DNA of 14,267 nucleotides from an uncultured Prevotellaceae bacterium (lineage in GTDB: Bacteria; Bacteroidota; Bacteroidia; Bacteroidales; Bacteroidaceae). The notes beneath the pieces were generated by a model that was not told the origin of the DNA, made no database searches, and worked only from the letters and a program-made list of their open reading frames with translations. Of this stretch, positions 1 to 6,555 are shown in pieces (the stretch's first letter is position 1; the number at the start of each line of letters is the position of its first letter). The stretch is from positions 1 to 14,267 of the forward strand of contig CAMOSA010000047.1 in assembly GCA_946624335.1 (NCBI GenBank), in the 5' to 3' direction. Both the position numbers and the translations under genes were made by a program.

Positions 1-484
1 CCTTCTCCTTACCCGAGAGGTCGCGCATGAGCATCTGGTGCTTCTTCTCCTTGATACCGAGACCGCTGAGCAGGGCGCCCGCGTCGCTCTCGGCCGTATA
101 ACCTCCCATCTCGGCAAACTTCTCCTCGAGTTCGGCCACGCGTATGCCGTCGGCATCGCTGAAGTCCTCTTTCATATACAAGGCATCACGCTCATGCATG
201 ATATCCCAAAGCACGGTGTGCCCCATCAGCACGGTGTCGAGCACCGTCTGGTCGTCGTACTGGAAGTGGTCCTGCGAGAGCACGCTAAGGCGCTCACCCG
301 GCCCCATCTCGATGGTGCCTTTGTTAGGCTCGAGTTCGCCGCTGATGGCCTTGAGCAGCGTGGATTTGCCAGCTCCGTTAGCGCCGATAACGCCGTAGAT
401 ATTGCCGTTGGTGAACTTCATGTTGACGTCCTTGTACAGAACGCGTTTGCCGAATTGGATGGCGAGATTGGATACTGTGATCAT
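1..484 (-). CDS. ABC-F family ATPase (YbiT-like), N-terminal part, cut by left edge
   Basis: This is the first 161 codons of a soluble ABC-F protein. The family has two ATP-binding domains, no membrane part, and acts on ribosomes. The translation begins MITVSNLAIQFGKRV and has a Walker A motif GANGAGKS at residues 34-41, followed by a Q-loop region (LSQDHFQYDD). The visible sequence ends in an LSGKEK signature at about residues 156-161. That variant of LSGGQ is typical of the YbiT-like ABC-F group common in Bacteroidales, where the full protein is usually about 540 residues. The second domain and the interdomain linker lie outside the window. The ATG at 482-484 is chosen because family homology starts at once after it. 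A TAnnTTTG promoter box lies upstream at 552-559. The subgroup assignment (YbiT rather than Uup or EttA) is inference from the N-terminal half only. Confidence 0.93.
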   Translation of the reverse strand, partial: MITVSNLAIQFGKRVLYKDVNMKFTNGNIYGVIGANGAGKSTLLKAISGELEPNKGTIEMGPGERLSVLSQDHFQYDDQTVLDTVLMGHTVLWDIMHERDALYMKEDFSDADGIRVAELEEKFAEMGGYTAESDAGALLSGLGIKEKKHQMLMRDLSGKEK

Positions 485-491
485 TTATGTA

Positions 492-523
492 GTTGAATTG
501 TTGAAACGTTGAAAGGTTGATGT
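492..523. repeat. Period-8 GTTGAANN tract in the ABC-F leader
   Basis: Four consecutive 8-base units, GTTGAATT, GTTGAAAC, GTTGAAAG and GTTGATGT, read on the plus strand. They fill most of the predicted 5' leader of the ABC-F gene, between the promoter box and the start codon. A similar tract occurs at 2404-2427. Function unknown. Confidence 0.75.
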
Positions 524-551
524 TATCTTGACATTTTGTTTTTTGCGGGCG

Positions 552-559
552 CAAAGGTA
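552..559 (-). promoter_or_regulatory. Bacteroidota-type -7 promoter box for the ABC-F gene
   Basis: On the minus strand the sequence reads TACCTTTG, an exact match to the Bacteroidota -7 consensus TAnnTTTG, followed by C as is often seen. It lies 68 bases upstream of the ABC-F start, which predicts transcription starting near 546. I see no convincing -33 TTTG at the expected distance, so the call rests on the -7 box and position. Confidence 0.6.
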
Positions 560-624
560 CAACAAAAAAACGACATTTCAGTCATAACATACAAAAGAAA
601 TTACATTTCAACGTATTATCTCCT

Positions 625-666
625 AAAAAAGCAACGCGCGCTCCCCTTGTCGAAGGGAAGCGCGCG
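625..666 (-). terminator. Intrinsic terminator after the outer membrane protein gene
   Basis: The arms at 635-648 and 653-666 pair over 13 of 14 positions, with one C-A mismatch and a 4-base loop (GTCG on the plus strand). On the minus strand the hairpin is followed, after four bases, by six T (plus-strand A at 625-630). It lies just past the stop codon at 700-702 and is oriented to end that transcript before it meets the ABC-F promoter region. The plus-strand side has no T tract, so it is not bidirectional. Confidence 0.85.
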
Positions 667-699
667 AGAAAGATGTATGAGGGCTGAGCAGCGACGGTA

Positions 700-2283
700 T
701 CAGAATCGATAGCCGAGCGTGACAGCAATATTGTGGCGGTCGAGATTGACTTCGGAGGGCTGCAGTGTCTTGCCTGACAGCTGGGGATTCTCGCCGATGA
801 ACGATTCGTTGAGCCGTGTGAACTGATCGTCGAAGCTGTAGTAGTCGCCACGCTGCACGCGGTACTTATAGGCGATGTCGGCGAAGAAATGTTTGCCCTG
901 ATAGCCCAGACCGAGGGTGAAAAGATTCGTCGCACCGAGATTGATATACTCTGTCGAGGTGCTCCAGTCGTAAGCCGGCGTGTTGCACGTCTGGTCGAGG
1001 CGGGCTCCCTTCTTGTAGGGCTTGCTGAAGAAGTTGTAGCCCACGCGTACGGCCATCTTGCTGAAGGGCTTGATCTCGAGGCCGGCACGTACGTTGTGCA
1101 CGCCACGAATGTTGGCATGGGTCATCTCGTTCATGGCTTGGTCCTTGTCCATCGAGATGGTGGAACCTTCGCCGTAGTAGTAGTCATCGTAGTCGTCGGG
1201 GTAACCCATCTTGGTGTAGTTGTTCATCGAATACTCGTACTCCACATCCCAGGCGAGATAGTCTTCGACGGTCGAGCCGAGAGAGGCACGGAACTTCCAG
1301 GGTGAATAGACATTATAATCGAGGAGGTTTCTGTCGTCCATATAGGAGGCCTGAGAATAGCGGCCATCCACCAGTGTCGAGAGTGCGGCCTCGCCGGTGT
1401 GTTTGAGTGAGTACCACGTGGGCGTCTCGACCGTCAGGCCGAAGCGCAGCGGGCTGTCCTCAAGAGGGCGTATGATGGCGCCAGCCTTGAAGTTGAAGCC
1501 ATTGCCCTTGAGCGTCTGATCCTGATAGAGGATATAGGAGTCGTCACCCAGTTCCTCGTAGGAAGCGCTGTGGCGGTAGACCATGTGGTCGACACCAAAG
1601 GTGAGGCCCCAGTACCAACGGTCGCTGACGCTACCGCTGAGGTTGAATTCATAGCCTTGCAGCGAACCCGATGAGTTGCGATAATAGATGCCCGTCTCGC
1701 CGGCATTGACGTTGCGGAAGTAGGTGTCGCCTGCAGGATTGGTGTACTCGCCGAAGAAGCCTGCCAGATAGAGATTGTCGTAGAAGGGCGAATCGAAGTA
1801 ATACTGCCCCTCGGTATTGGTGCGATAGGTCGAATTGGCAATCCACGCAAACATATCGCCCTGCGAGAGTCCGCCCAACGGCTGCGACGTGTAGATGCCT
1901 TGATTGTAGTTGATCTTCTTCTGGTAGTTGAATGCGAAGTTGAGTCGTGTATCATCGCCTACGTCGCCGAAGGGGATGACCACGCCGATCTGATCGAACG
2001 TGAAGCTGCCACGGCTGTCGCCGAAAGCGGGCTTGGCATCGTTGATCTGACCGCCGAGGGTGAAGGAGAAAGTGCCACGACGCATCAGGCCGATGCCGGC
2101 TGGATTGCTGCTGATGGTAGAGATATCAGCGCCGAGAGCGCCCATTGCACCGCCCATGCCGACGTAACGCGCCGTGCCGATGACGTCCGACGTGTTGGTC
2201 GCACGGTCGTTGAGATAGGTGTCTTGTGCCTGCACAGCCACACAGGGCAAGGCAGCAAGGGCAAAAAGAAATATCTTTTTCAT
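700..2283 (-). CDS. OmpP1/FadL-like outer membrane beta-barrel protein
   Basis: This 527-residue exported protein has an N-terminal signal peptide (MKKIFLFALAALPCVAVQA, cleavage likely before QD). It is followed by the FadL/OmpP1/TodX-like N-terminal block: the segment with VGMGGAMGALGADIS and then SSNPAGIG, where the NPAG stretch is a hallmark of the family. The rest alternates short aromatic-rich strands and loops, and the chain ends in an aromatic residue (VTLGYRF), as expected for assembly by the BAM machinery. In this family the barrel moves hydrophobic compounds such as long-chain fatty acids across the outer membrane. In Bacteroidales many members are loosely labelled hemin receptors, and I see no evidence for heme binding. 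Substrate is therefore unknown. A strong terminator follows the gene. The ATG at 2281-2283 gives a complete signal peptide. Confidence 0.85.
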   Translation of the reverse strand: MKKIFLFALAALPCVAVQAQDTYLNDRATNTSDVIGTARYVGMGGAMGALGADISTISSNPAGIGLMRRGTFSFTLGGQINDAKPAFGDSRGSFTFDQIGVVIPFGDVGDDTRLNFAFNYQKKINYNQGIYTSQPLGGLSQGDMFAWIANSTYRTNTEGQYYFDSPFYDNLYLAGFFGEYTNPAGDTYFRNVNAGETGIYYRNSSGSLQGYEFNLSGSVSDRWYWGLTFGVDHMVYRHSASYEELGDDSYILYQDQTLKGNGFNFKAGAIIRPLEDSPLRFGLTVETPTWYSLKHTGEAALSTLVDGRYSQASYMDDRNLLDYNVYSPWKFRASLGSTVEDYLAWDVEYEYSMNNYTKMGYPDDYDDYYYGEGSTISMDKDQAMNEMTHANIRGVHNVRAGLEIKPFSKMAVRVGYNFFSKPYKKGARLDQTCNTPAYDWSTSTEYINLGATNLFTLGLGYQGKHFFADIAYKYRVQRGDYYSFDDQFTRLNESFIGENPQLSGKTLQPSEVNLDRHNIAVTLGYRF

Positions 2284-2343
2284 TGTATGTCGTATTTAAT
2301 CAATTCTCAATAATACATTATTCAAATATTCTGTTTGAGCTTG

Positions 2344-2360
2344 CACGTCTTCTTGACGTG
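2344..2360. other. Small hairpin between two minus-strand genes
   Basis: CACGTC at 2344-2349 and GACGTG at 2355-2360 form a 6-bp stem with a 5-base loop. It lies downstream of the gene ending at 2435 and upstream of the outer membrane protein gene. There is no T tract on either side, so it would be a weak terminator at best; readthrough into the downstream gene is possible. Confidence 0.3.
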
Positions 2361-2403
2361 TCCGGCGTCACCCTTCGGGATGCCGAGCGCGCTCTGCGAA
2401 GAA

Positions 2404-2427
2404 CTTTCTACGTTTCAACATTTCAAC
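2404..2427. repeat. Period-8 GTTGAAAN tract after the low-complexity gene
   Basis: On the minus strand three 8-base units follow one another: GTTGAAAT, GTTGAAAC and the diverged GTAGAAAG. The tract starts 7 bases past the stop codon of the gene ending at 2435 and shares its unit with the tract at 492-523. Confidence 0.7.
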
Positions 2428-2434
2428 GTTACCA

Positions 2435-3586
2435 TCATCTTCCACGGCCGCCGCCACGTGATCCGCCTCCGCTGAAGCCACCGCCACGCGATCCGCCACC
2501 GCTGAAGCCACCACCACGCGATCCGCCACCGCTGAAGCCGCCACCGCTGCCGCCACGGCTGACACCACCGAAGCCGCCACTGCTGCCACGCGATGAAGAG
2601 CTGCTGCTGACGCTACGCGACGAGGATGACGATCCTGAGTAGGAAGAATTGCTGCGCGTTACCGAGCTCGAGGAGCCGCGTGAAGCGGAGGAGACACGAC
2701 CCGAGTTGCCACGGCTGGTGGTCACGCTGCTGCCCATGGAACGGCTTGAAGAAGTCGTGCCGCGGCTGATGTAGCTGCCGCCACGATCGCCCAGCGTGCC
2801 ACGACGGTTGCCGGTGGAGCTGCCGCTGAAACCGCCACGACTGCGCGAACTGCCTTGGTTGCGGTTGGCCGTCCGAAGGTTGGAGTAGCGGCTGCTGTAA
2901 GCAGTGTTGCGATGGGGGCGATTGCCATAGTGGTAACCGCCACCATAGTAGTAGTGGTGACGAGGATAATAGTAGTAGCCACCGTACCAATAGGGATCAT
3001 ACCCCCAGTAGCCGTAGTAGCCGTAGCCCCAATAAGGACGATGCCAGCCGTAGTAGTAGCTGCCATACCAGTAGGGGTCATAGCCATACCAATAGGTGTC
3101 CCAGTACCAGGGATCGTTGTAGTAGCTGTAGTACCACGGCGACGTATAGCCACCGGCATAGCCGAAGCGGTTGAGGCGCTGTGTCATGGCATATTCCTCG
3201 CCATCGGCATAGCCGTCATAGTAGCCCTCGGAATAGGCGCCGCTGGAAGCATAGCTGCGCGTCATGGCCAGCGAATCGTTCATGTAGGCCAAGGTGTCGC
3301 CAGGCTGATAGGCGAAAGTGCCGTCGGGCTGCTGCACGAGCGATGCGCCGGCGCCGTGGCCGCGACGGTTGTACTCGTCGACGTCGCGGGTGGCACCTGA
3401 CGTGACGTAATTGTCCTCCGTGCCGTCGGCATAGACAATCTGCACCGGTGTATAACGGTCGGAGGCGGTTGTCTGCGCCGCCTTGTCTGCCTTCTTCTTG
3501 GGAACGAAATAGACATCGTCCTGTGCCCAGGAGCTGAAGGGCAGGAGGACCATCATGATAGCGATCAGATTTCTCATGTTCTTCAT
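2435..3586 (-). CDS. Exported low-complexity Tyr/Gly/Ser/Arg-rich protein, function unknown
   Basis: About 383 residues. A signal peptide (MKNMRNLIAIMMVLLPFSSWA, then QDD) is followed by a modest conventional region (residues about 25-145) with a YADGT and YQPGD type segment. Next is a strikingly aromatic block (about 147-222) dominated by Tyr, Trp, Gly and Asp with runs such as DPYWYG. The last 160 residues are almost only Ser, Gly and Arg and end in three 10-residue repeats of the type GGGFSGGGSR. No catalytic motif is visible. An extracytoplasmic structural, adhesive or scaffold role is possible but is inference. The frame is also open from a GTG at 3598. I prefer the ATG at 3584-3586 because it gives a normal signal peptide and lies behind an AT-rich leader; the ATG three codons further in is an alternative. 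I do not recognise a named family. Confidence 0.8.
   Translation of the reverse strand: MKNMRNLIAIMMVLLPFSSWAQDDVYFVPKKKADKAAQTTASDRYTPVQIVYADGTEDNYVTSGATRDVDEYNRRGHGAGASLVQQPDGTFAYQPGDTLAYMNDSLAMTRSYASSGAYSEGYYDGYADGEEYAMTQRLNRFGYAGGYTSPWYYSYYNDPWYWDTYWYGYDPYWYGSYYYGWHRPYWGYGYYGYWGYDPYWYGGYYYYPRHHYYYGGGYHYGNRPHRNTAYSSRYSNLRTANRNQGSSRSRGGFSGSSTGNRRGTLGDRGGSYISRGTTSSSRSMGSSVTTSRGNSGRVSSASRGSSSSVTRSNSSYSGSSSSSRSVSSSSSSRGSSGGFGGVSRGGSGGGFSGGGSRGGGFSGGGSRGGGFSGGGSRGGGRGR
2451..2540 (-). repeat. Three 30-bp tandem repeats encoding GGGFSGGGSR
   Basis: Units at 2451-2480, 2481-2510 and 2511-2540 are nearly identical at the DNA level and encode the C-terminal GGGFSGGGSR repeats of the low-complexity exported protein. 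A decayed fourth unit follows toward 2575. Because the unit is a multiple of three, copy-number change would keep the frame. Confidence 0.9.
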
Positions 3587-3637
3587 TTTTATTCTCACTT
3601 TTAAATGTTAGACAATGTATTTTCTTGTTCTGCGCTG

Positions 3638-3645
3638 CAAAAGTA
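3638..3645 (-). promoter_or_regulatory. Proximal -7 promoter box of the low-complexity protein gene
   Basis: The minus strand reads TACTTTTG, an exact TAnnTTTG match followed by C. It is 52 bases upstream of the preferred ATG and predicts a leader of about 45 bases. A partial -33 element CTTG lies at 3663-3666 on the minus strand, slightly closer than usual. Confidence 0.55.
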
Positions 3646-3721
3646 GCGCTTTACGCTGATGACAAGAAGGGAAAAGGCCTAAAGCGAGAGGGGAATTTCC
3701 CTATTCCTTGCTATGCGAGGG

Positions 3722-3729
3722 CAAAGGTA
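3722..3729 (-). promoter_or_regulatory. Distal -7 promoter box of the low-complexity protein gene
   Basis: The minus strand reads TACCTTTG followed by C, the same octamer found upstream of the ABC-F gene and of the small RNA candidate. It predicts transcription starting near 3716 and a leader of about 130 bases, which would include the GGGAATTTCCC palindrome at 3691-3701. No clear -33 box is visible. Confidence 0.5.
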
Positions 3730-3889
3730 CGTAAAAATATCGAAAAAAAGCGTGTTTGATGAAGATTAACAGATTATTTAACGTTTCAGTCTATATAATA
3801 GGTATTGCGCGCACGAAGAAAAAGCGCAGAGCCAGCGTGTGAAGAGATGGTAAGAAGTATGCGTCAGTGCCATAGAAGGGATAGACAAG

Positions 3890-3924
3890 AAAAAAGGACG
3901 GTTGTCTCACGACAACCGACCTTT
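3890..3924 (-). terminator. Intrinsic terminator of the small RNA candidate
   Basis: On the minus strand AAAGG, a T, then CGGTTGTC, loop GTGA, GACAACCG, a T, then CCTTT. That is 13 base pairs with a single T-T mismatch and a GNRA-type tetraloop, ending in a run of six T (3895-3890). The plus-strand side lacks a T run of that length, so it works leftward only. Confidence 0.85.
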
Positions 3925-3956
3925 CATTAACCTTAAATCTAATACCATGAAAAACA
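3890..3956 (-). ncRNA. Candidate small RNA or terminated leader, about 67 nt
   Basis: A minus-strand unit complete in itself. There is a -7 box at 3962-3969, a CTTG-type -33 element at 3989-3992 placed 19 bases upstream of it, a predicted start near 3956, and an excellent intrinsic terminator ending at 3890. Nothing protein-coding of normal size lies between. The 5' part is AT-rich and single-stranded-looking and includes AUUAGAUUUAAGGUUAAUG; the 3' part is the terminator hairpin. A 13-codon frame (ATG at 3946-3948, stop at 3907-3909 in the hairpin loop, translating to MVLDLRLMKGRLS with four Leu) could make it a leader-peptide region instead. The next gene downstream has its own promoters, which favours an independent RNA. 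Exact ends are predicted, not observed, and I cannot assign an RNA family. Confidence 0.55.
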
Positions 3957-3961
3957 CGTTG

Positions 3962-3992
3962 CAAAGGTACGGAATTCTGCATTATCTGCAAG
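3962..3992 (-). promoter_or_regulatory. Promoter of the small RNA candidate (-33 and -7 boxes)
   Basis: The -7 box TACCTTTG is at 3969-3962 and a CTTG -33-like element is at 3992-3989 on the minus strand, 19 bases apart. This is the best-spaced promoter pair in the window outside the ftsK region. Confidence 0.6.
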
Positions 3993-4077
3993 AGTTCCCA
4001 TATATTTTCGTCTGATATTTCAAACTATTTAACTATTCATACACAACGAGAGCTTGTCTTGTTAACAAAATTAACTT

Positions 4078-5259
4078 CTATTCCACAAATAACACGAATC
4101 CTTTCAGATATTCGCCCTCTGGGTGATAAATATTAACTGGATGGTCCGCCGGCTGATGCAATTGATGGAGTATGCGTACATTCCGACCGCTTTGTGCAGC
4201 AGCCGTGAAGACGGCCGTACGGAACTGATCCTTCGAGACGGCCTGCGAGCACGAGAAGGTGAAGACGATGCCGCCCGGACGTATCTTCTCGAAGGCGCGC
4301 AGGTTCAGACGCGTATAACCCTTCAGGGCGTTGTGCAGCGCATCCTTGTGCTTGGCGAACGCTGGTGGGTCGAGGACGATGAGGTCGTAAGCGCCATCGG
4401 CCATCTCCACCAGGTAGCGGAAGGCATCCTCGGCAAACGCCTCGTGGCGAGCGTCATTGGGGAAGTTGAGTGCTACATTGGCGTTGACGAGATCGACCGC
4501 CTTGGCTGAGCTGTCGACGGAGTGAACCAAGCGTGCCCCTCCACGCAGTGCGTAGACAGAGAAGCCGCCCGTGTAGCAGAACATATTCAGCACATCGCGC
4601 CCCTTGGCATAGCGCTCAAGCAGCGAACGATTGTCGCGCTGGTCGACGAAGAAGCCAGTCTTCTGTCCGCGCAACCAGTCGATGTGGAATCTCAGGCCAT
4701 TCTCCATGGCTACATCGTCAGGGCTGCCGCCAAGCAGGAAGCCGTTTTCCTGCCCCAGTTCAGCCTTGAAGGGCAGCGTCGTCTCGCTCTTGTAGAAGAT
4801 ATTGTCGATGCGGTCGCCCATGACCGCCTTCAGCGCCTCGACAAGCTCGTAGCGGCACCGATGCATCCCCACGCTATGTGCCTGCATGACAGCCGTCTTG
4901 CCATAGATGTCTATGACCAGGCCGGGCAGGTTGTCGCCTTCGCCGTGGACAAGCCGAAAGGTGTCATTGGACACGTTGTCAGCAACGCCTATGGCTCGGC
5001 GCGCCTCCAAGGCCACCTGCAGCCGTCGTTGCCAGAAAGCGCCGTCCACGGGTTCGTCGGTGAACGTGAGCACGCGGACCGCGATGCTGCCGACCTGCCA
5101 GTGGCCGGTGGCTATATATGATCCGTCGCAGGTGAGCACTCGAGCCAGCGAGCCTTCGTCCTGAGGGCCGTCGATGTGCTGAATGGCGCCTGAGAATATC
5201 CAGGGGTGGAAACGGCGCAGCGATTCGTCCTTGCCGCGCTTGAGGGTGATTGTGAGCAT
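4078..5259 (-). CDS. rlmI: 23S rRNA m5C methyltransferase RlmI (SAM-dependent)
   Basis: 393 residues, the normal length for the RlmI family, which methylates a cytosine of 23S rRNA (C1962 in E. coli) at carbon 5 using S-adenosylmethionine. The N-terminus is a PUA domain (HPWIFSGAI near residue 18). The catalytic part starts with the family block QKTGFFVDQRDNR (about 199-211). It has the SAM-binding segment NMFCYTGGFSVYAL (about 225-238), the motif IV region VLDPPAFAK (about 297-305) and the FSCS segment (about 339-342), whose Cys is the expected nucleophile. The end HPEGEYLKGFVLFVE is also typical. It is the last gene of a minus-strand group, 95 bases behind the exonuclease gene, with no promoter-like box in that gap, so cotranscription is likely. 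Start ATG at 5257-5259. Confidence 0.93.
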   Translation of the reverse strand: MLTITLKRGKDESLRRFHPWIFSGAIQHIDGPQDEGSLARVLTCDGSYIATGHWQVGSIAVRVLTFTDEPVDGAFWQRRLQVALEARRAIGVADNVSNDTFRLVHGEGDNLPGLVIDIYGKTAVMQAHSVGMHRCRYELVEALKAVMGDRIDNIFYKSETTLPFKAELGQENGFLLGGSPDDVAMENGLRFHIDWLRGQKTGFFVDQRDNRSLLERYAKGRDVLNMFCYTGGFSVYALRGGARLVHSVDSSAKAVDLVNANVALNFPNDARHEAFAEDAFRYLVEMADGAYDLIVLDPPAFAKHKDALHNALKGYTRLNLRAFEKIRPGGIVFTFSCSQAVSKDQFRTAVFTAAAQSGRNVRILHQLHQPADHPVNIYHPEGEYLKGFVLFVE

Positions 5260-5354
5260 AAATGGGAGTTATGTTGAACGATGGGGTAATATGACAACTG
5301 TGGCGTCTATGGAGACGATTACGTCATCAGCATCCATGAGGTACCTAAGGAAGC

Positions 5355-5999
5355 TTATGAAGAGCGCTGGGCTTCTTCTGTCTTTGGCTCTACGCGTACC
5401 AGCCGGAAGTCGCGCGTCGTGAGCAGACGGTTGATCTCATCAAACATCTGCAGGCATGTCCATGCGTCAGTCGCAGCATAACGCTTCTGCGGCTCGGTCA
5501 GCACGTCAGCCTCCCAGTTGGTGAGGCGCTGTGTCTTGGAGATCTTATAGCCGAAGAGGTTGGCATAAAGCTTCTGCAGGCTCATGTCTTCGATGCCGAG
5601 ACGTTTCACGTAGTCCTGCAGCTCGACGTAGTTGACAGGCTCAAACTCGACACGGCGCCTGAGCTGCGCCCAGTCGTCGTGCAAAGAGAGCCCTATTTTC
5701 TGTGTCGACGTTGAGGTAAGCAGATCCACCAGACATTGCGGCAGACCGATGCTGTTGAGCCGGAAGAGGAAACACGTGTCAGGCGTCGACACTTGCAGCA
5801 GGGCCACAGGATGCATCGCACCCGGCTTGAAGTTGGGGCGCGTCTCCGTGTCGATGCCTAATCGGGGGAACCTCAGCAGATAGTCGACGGCACGGCGTGC
5901 CTCACCGACACTTTGTATGACGATGATACGCCCTGTGAACTCCACCTTCGGCAGCTCGACGAGCGCACGTTTATCGTATTTAGTATATAGAGTCTTCAC
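5355..5999 (-). CDS. 3'-5' exonuclease domain protein (DEDDy, RNase D-like)
   Basis: 214 residues, essentially one RNase D-type exonuclease domain with no HRDC domain. Exo I is DTE at residues 50-52 (LGIDTETRP), Exo II is in GLSLHDDWAQL (Asp 108 or 109), and Exo III is YAATD with Tyr174 and Asp178, so all four acidic residues and the tyrosine of a DEDDy active site are present. Such enzymes remove 3' nucleotides from RNA or DNA with two metal ions; the substrate here is not known. The gene starts with GTG at 5997-5999, whose last two bases plus the next form the TGA stop of the upstream DUF5063 gene (GTGA overlap), which points to translational coupling. The N-terminal sequence upstream of Exo I fits family members, supporting the GTG. 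Confidence 0.88.
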   Translation of the reverse strand: MKTLYTKYDKRALVELPKVEFTGRIIVIQSVGEARRAVDYLLRFPRLGIDTETRPNFKPGAMHPVALLQVSTPDTCFLFRLNSIGLPQCLVDLLTSTSTQKIGLSLHDDWAQLRRRVEFEPVNYVELQDYVKRLGIEDMSLQKLYANLFGYKISKTQRLTNWEADVLTEPQKRYAATDAWTCLQMFDEINRLLTTRDFRLVRVEPKTEEAQRSS

Positions 6000-6499
6000 T
6001 GCGCATAACGTGTTCTGTGCAAACGCTTTAATGTATCAACGAGATCGGCGCCCCAATAGAGCTCGAAGCTATCGTTGAGTGCCCACAGTGCCTCCTCGAC
6101 GTTCTCTTCGACGCCAGCACGATAGCACTCGACAAAGTCGCGCACAGGCTGATAGATGTCTGCCAGGCCTTCGCTGACCCGGCGCCAGCGTACCTCATCG
6201 GTCTGTACGGCCTCATCGTAGACGAAGTCCTCATACTCGTCTTCCTCTGCCATGACCTCAGCGAGGATGGTGCGAAGCCAGTTGTAGTCCTCCTCCGTGA
6301 CGAACATCTCAGGACTGTATTCATCGCTGCCATCGACACGAGGCAACAGCTGCGCCTTCACGTAGAGCAACGGCAGGAGTTTCAGCAACGTCGAGACGAA
6401 CTCATCGCGCTCGCGACCCTCGCTCTGTTCGAGAAAGGCGCACACCTCTGCGGCCACCGTAACGAACTCAACAACAGGTTTTGAATAAGCAATTTGCAT
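5996..6499 (-). CDS. DUF5063 domain protein
   Basis: A cytoplasmic, acidic, helix-rich protein of 167 residues starting MQIAYSKPVVEFVTVAAEVCAF. It matches my knowledge of the DUF5063 family of Bacteroidales, including the segment LLKLLPLLYVKAQLLP. No catalytic motif or membrane segment is visible and the function is unknown. The frame is open from 6553, but the ATG at 6497-6499 is the family start and lies 22 bases downstream of a TAnnTTTG promoter box, which makes the longer version unlikely since it would begin upstream of the promoter. It is first of a minus-strand group with the exonuclease (4-base overlap) and rlmI, both acting on nucleic acid, which weakly suggests an RNA-related role. 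Confidence 0.85.
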   Translation of the reverse strand: MQIAYSKPVVEFVTVAAEVCAFLEQSEGRERDEFVSTLLKLLPLLYVKAQLLPRVDGSDEYSPEMFVTEEDYNWLRTILAEVMAEEDEYEDFVYDEAVQTDEVRWRRVSEGLADIYQPVRDFVECYRAGVEENVEEALWALNDSFELYWGADLVDTLKRLHRTRYAQ

Positions 6500-6520
6500 G
6501 ATTATATTCCTTTTGGCGTG

Positions 6521-6554
6521 CAAAATTAGTGCTTTTTTCAAAAAAAACGGCAAA
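6521..6554 (-). promoter_or_regulatory. Promoter of the DUF5063-exonuclease-rlmI operon
   Basis: On the minus strand a -33 TTTG (6554-6551) and a -7 TAATTTTG (6528-6521, exact TAnnTTTG) are 22 bases apart. The predicted start near 6515 leaves a leader of about 16 bases. The -33 element is one half of the palindrome CAAACTTTG shared with the ftsK promoter. Confidence 0.65.
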
Positions 6555-6555
6555 C

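Larger units (their letters stand above)
3587..4077. other. 490-base gene-free interval: promoters and a small RNA candidate
   Basis: No convincing protein gene lies here; the longest frame (3791-3991, minus) runs across the hairpin and has no family resemblance. The interval holds two minus-strand -7 boxes for the low-complexity gene (3638-3645 and 3722-3729) and an 11-base perfect palindrome GGGAATTTCCC at 3691-3701 between them. It also holds a promoter plus terminator unit at 3890-3969. The stretches 3730-3889 and 3992-4077 are AT-rich and I see nothing definite in them beyond a weak 5-bp hairpin at 4061-4075, just after rlmI. Confidence 0.7.

Noticed and set aside
38..496. Plus-strand 152-residue frame at the left edge
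   Set aside because: The opposite strand encodes an unmistakable ABC-F N-terminus with Walker A and signature motifs, so the plus frame is a shadow.
2226..2642. Plus-strand frame with a Pro-rich PPPRDPPPLKP repeat
   Set aside because: It is the antisense reading of the 30-bp Gly/Ser/Arg repeats of the minus-strand exported protein and also crosses the start of the outer membrane protein gene; no independent support.
3948..4016. Plus-strand 22-codon frame MKNTLQRYGILHYLQ...
   Set aside because: It begins within the small RNA candidate and its first codons are the reverse complement of the TACCTTTGC promoter. It has no promoter or terminator of its own on that strand.
4061..4075. GTTAA/TTAAC hairpin after rlmI as a terminator
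   Set aside because: Only five A/T-rich base pairs and no clean T tract, too weak to call as a terminator.
6500..6553. Longer start for the DUF5063 gene at 6553
   Set aside because: It would begin at the -33 element of the gene's own promoter; the ATG at 6499 fits both family and promoter.
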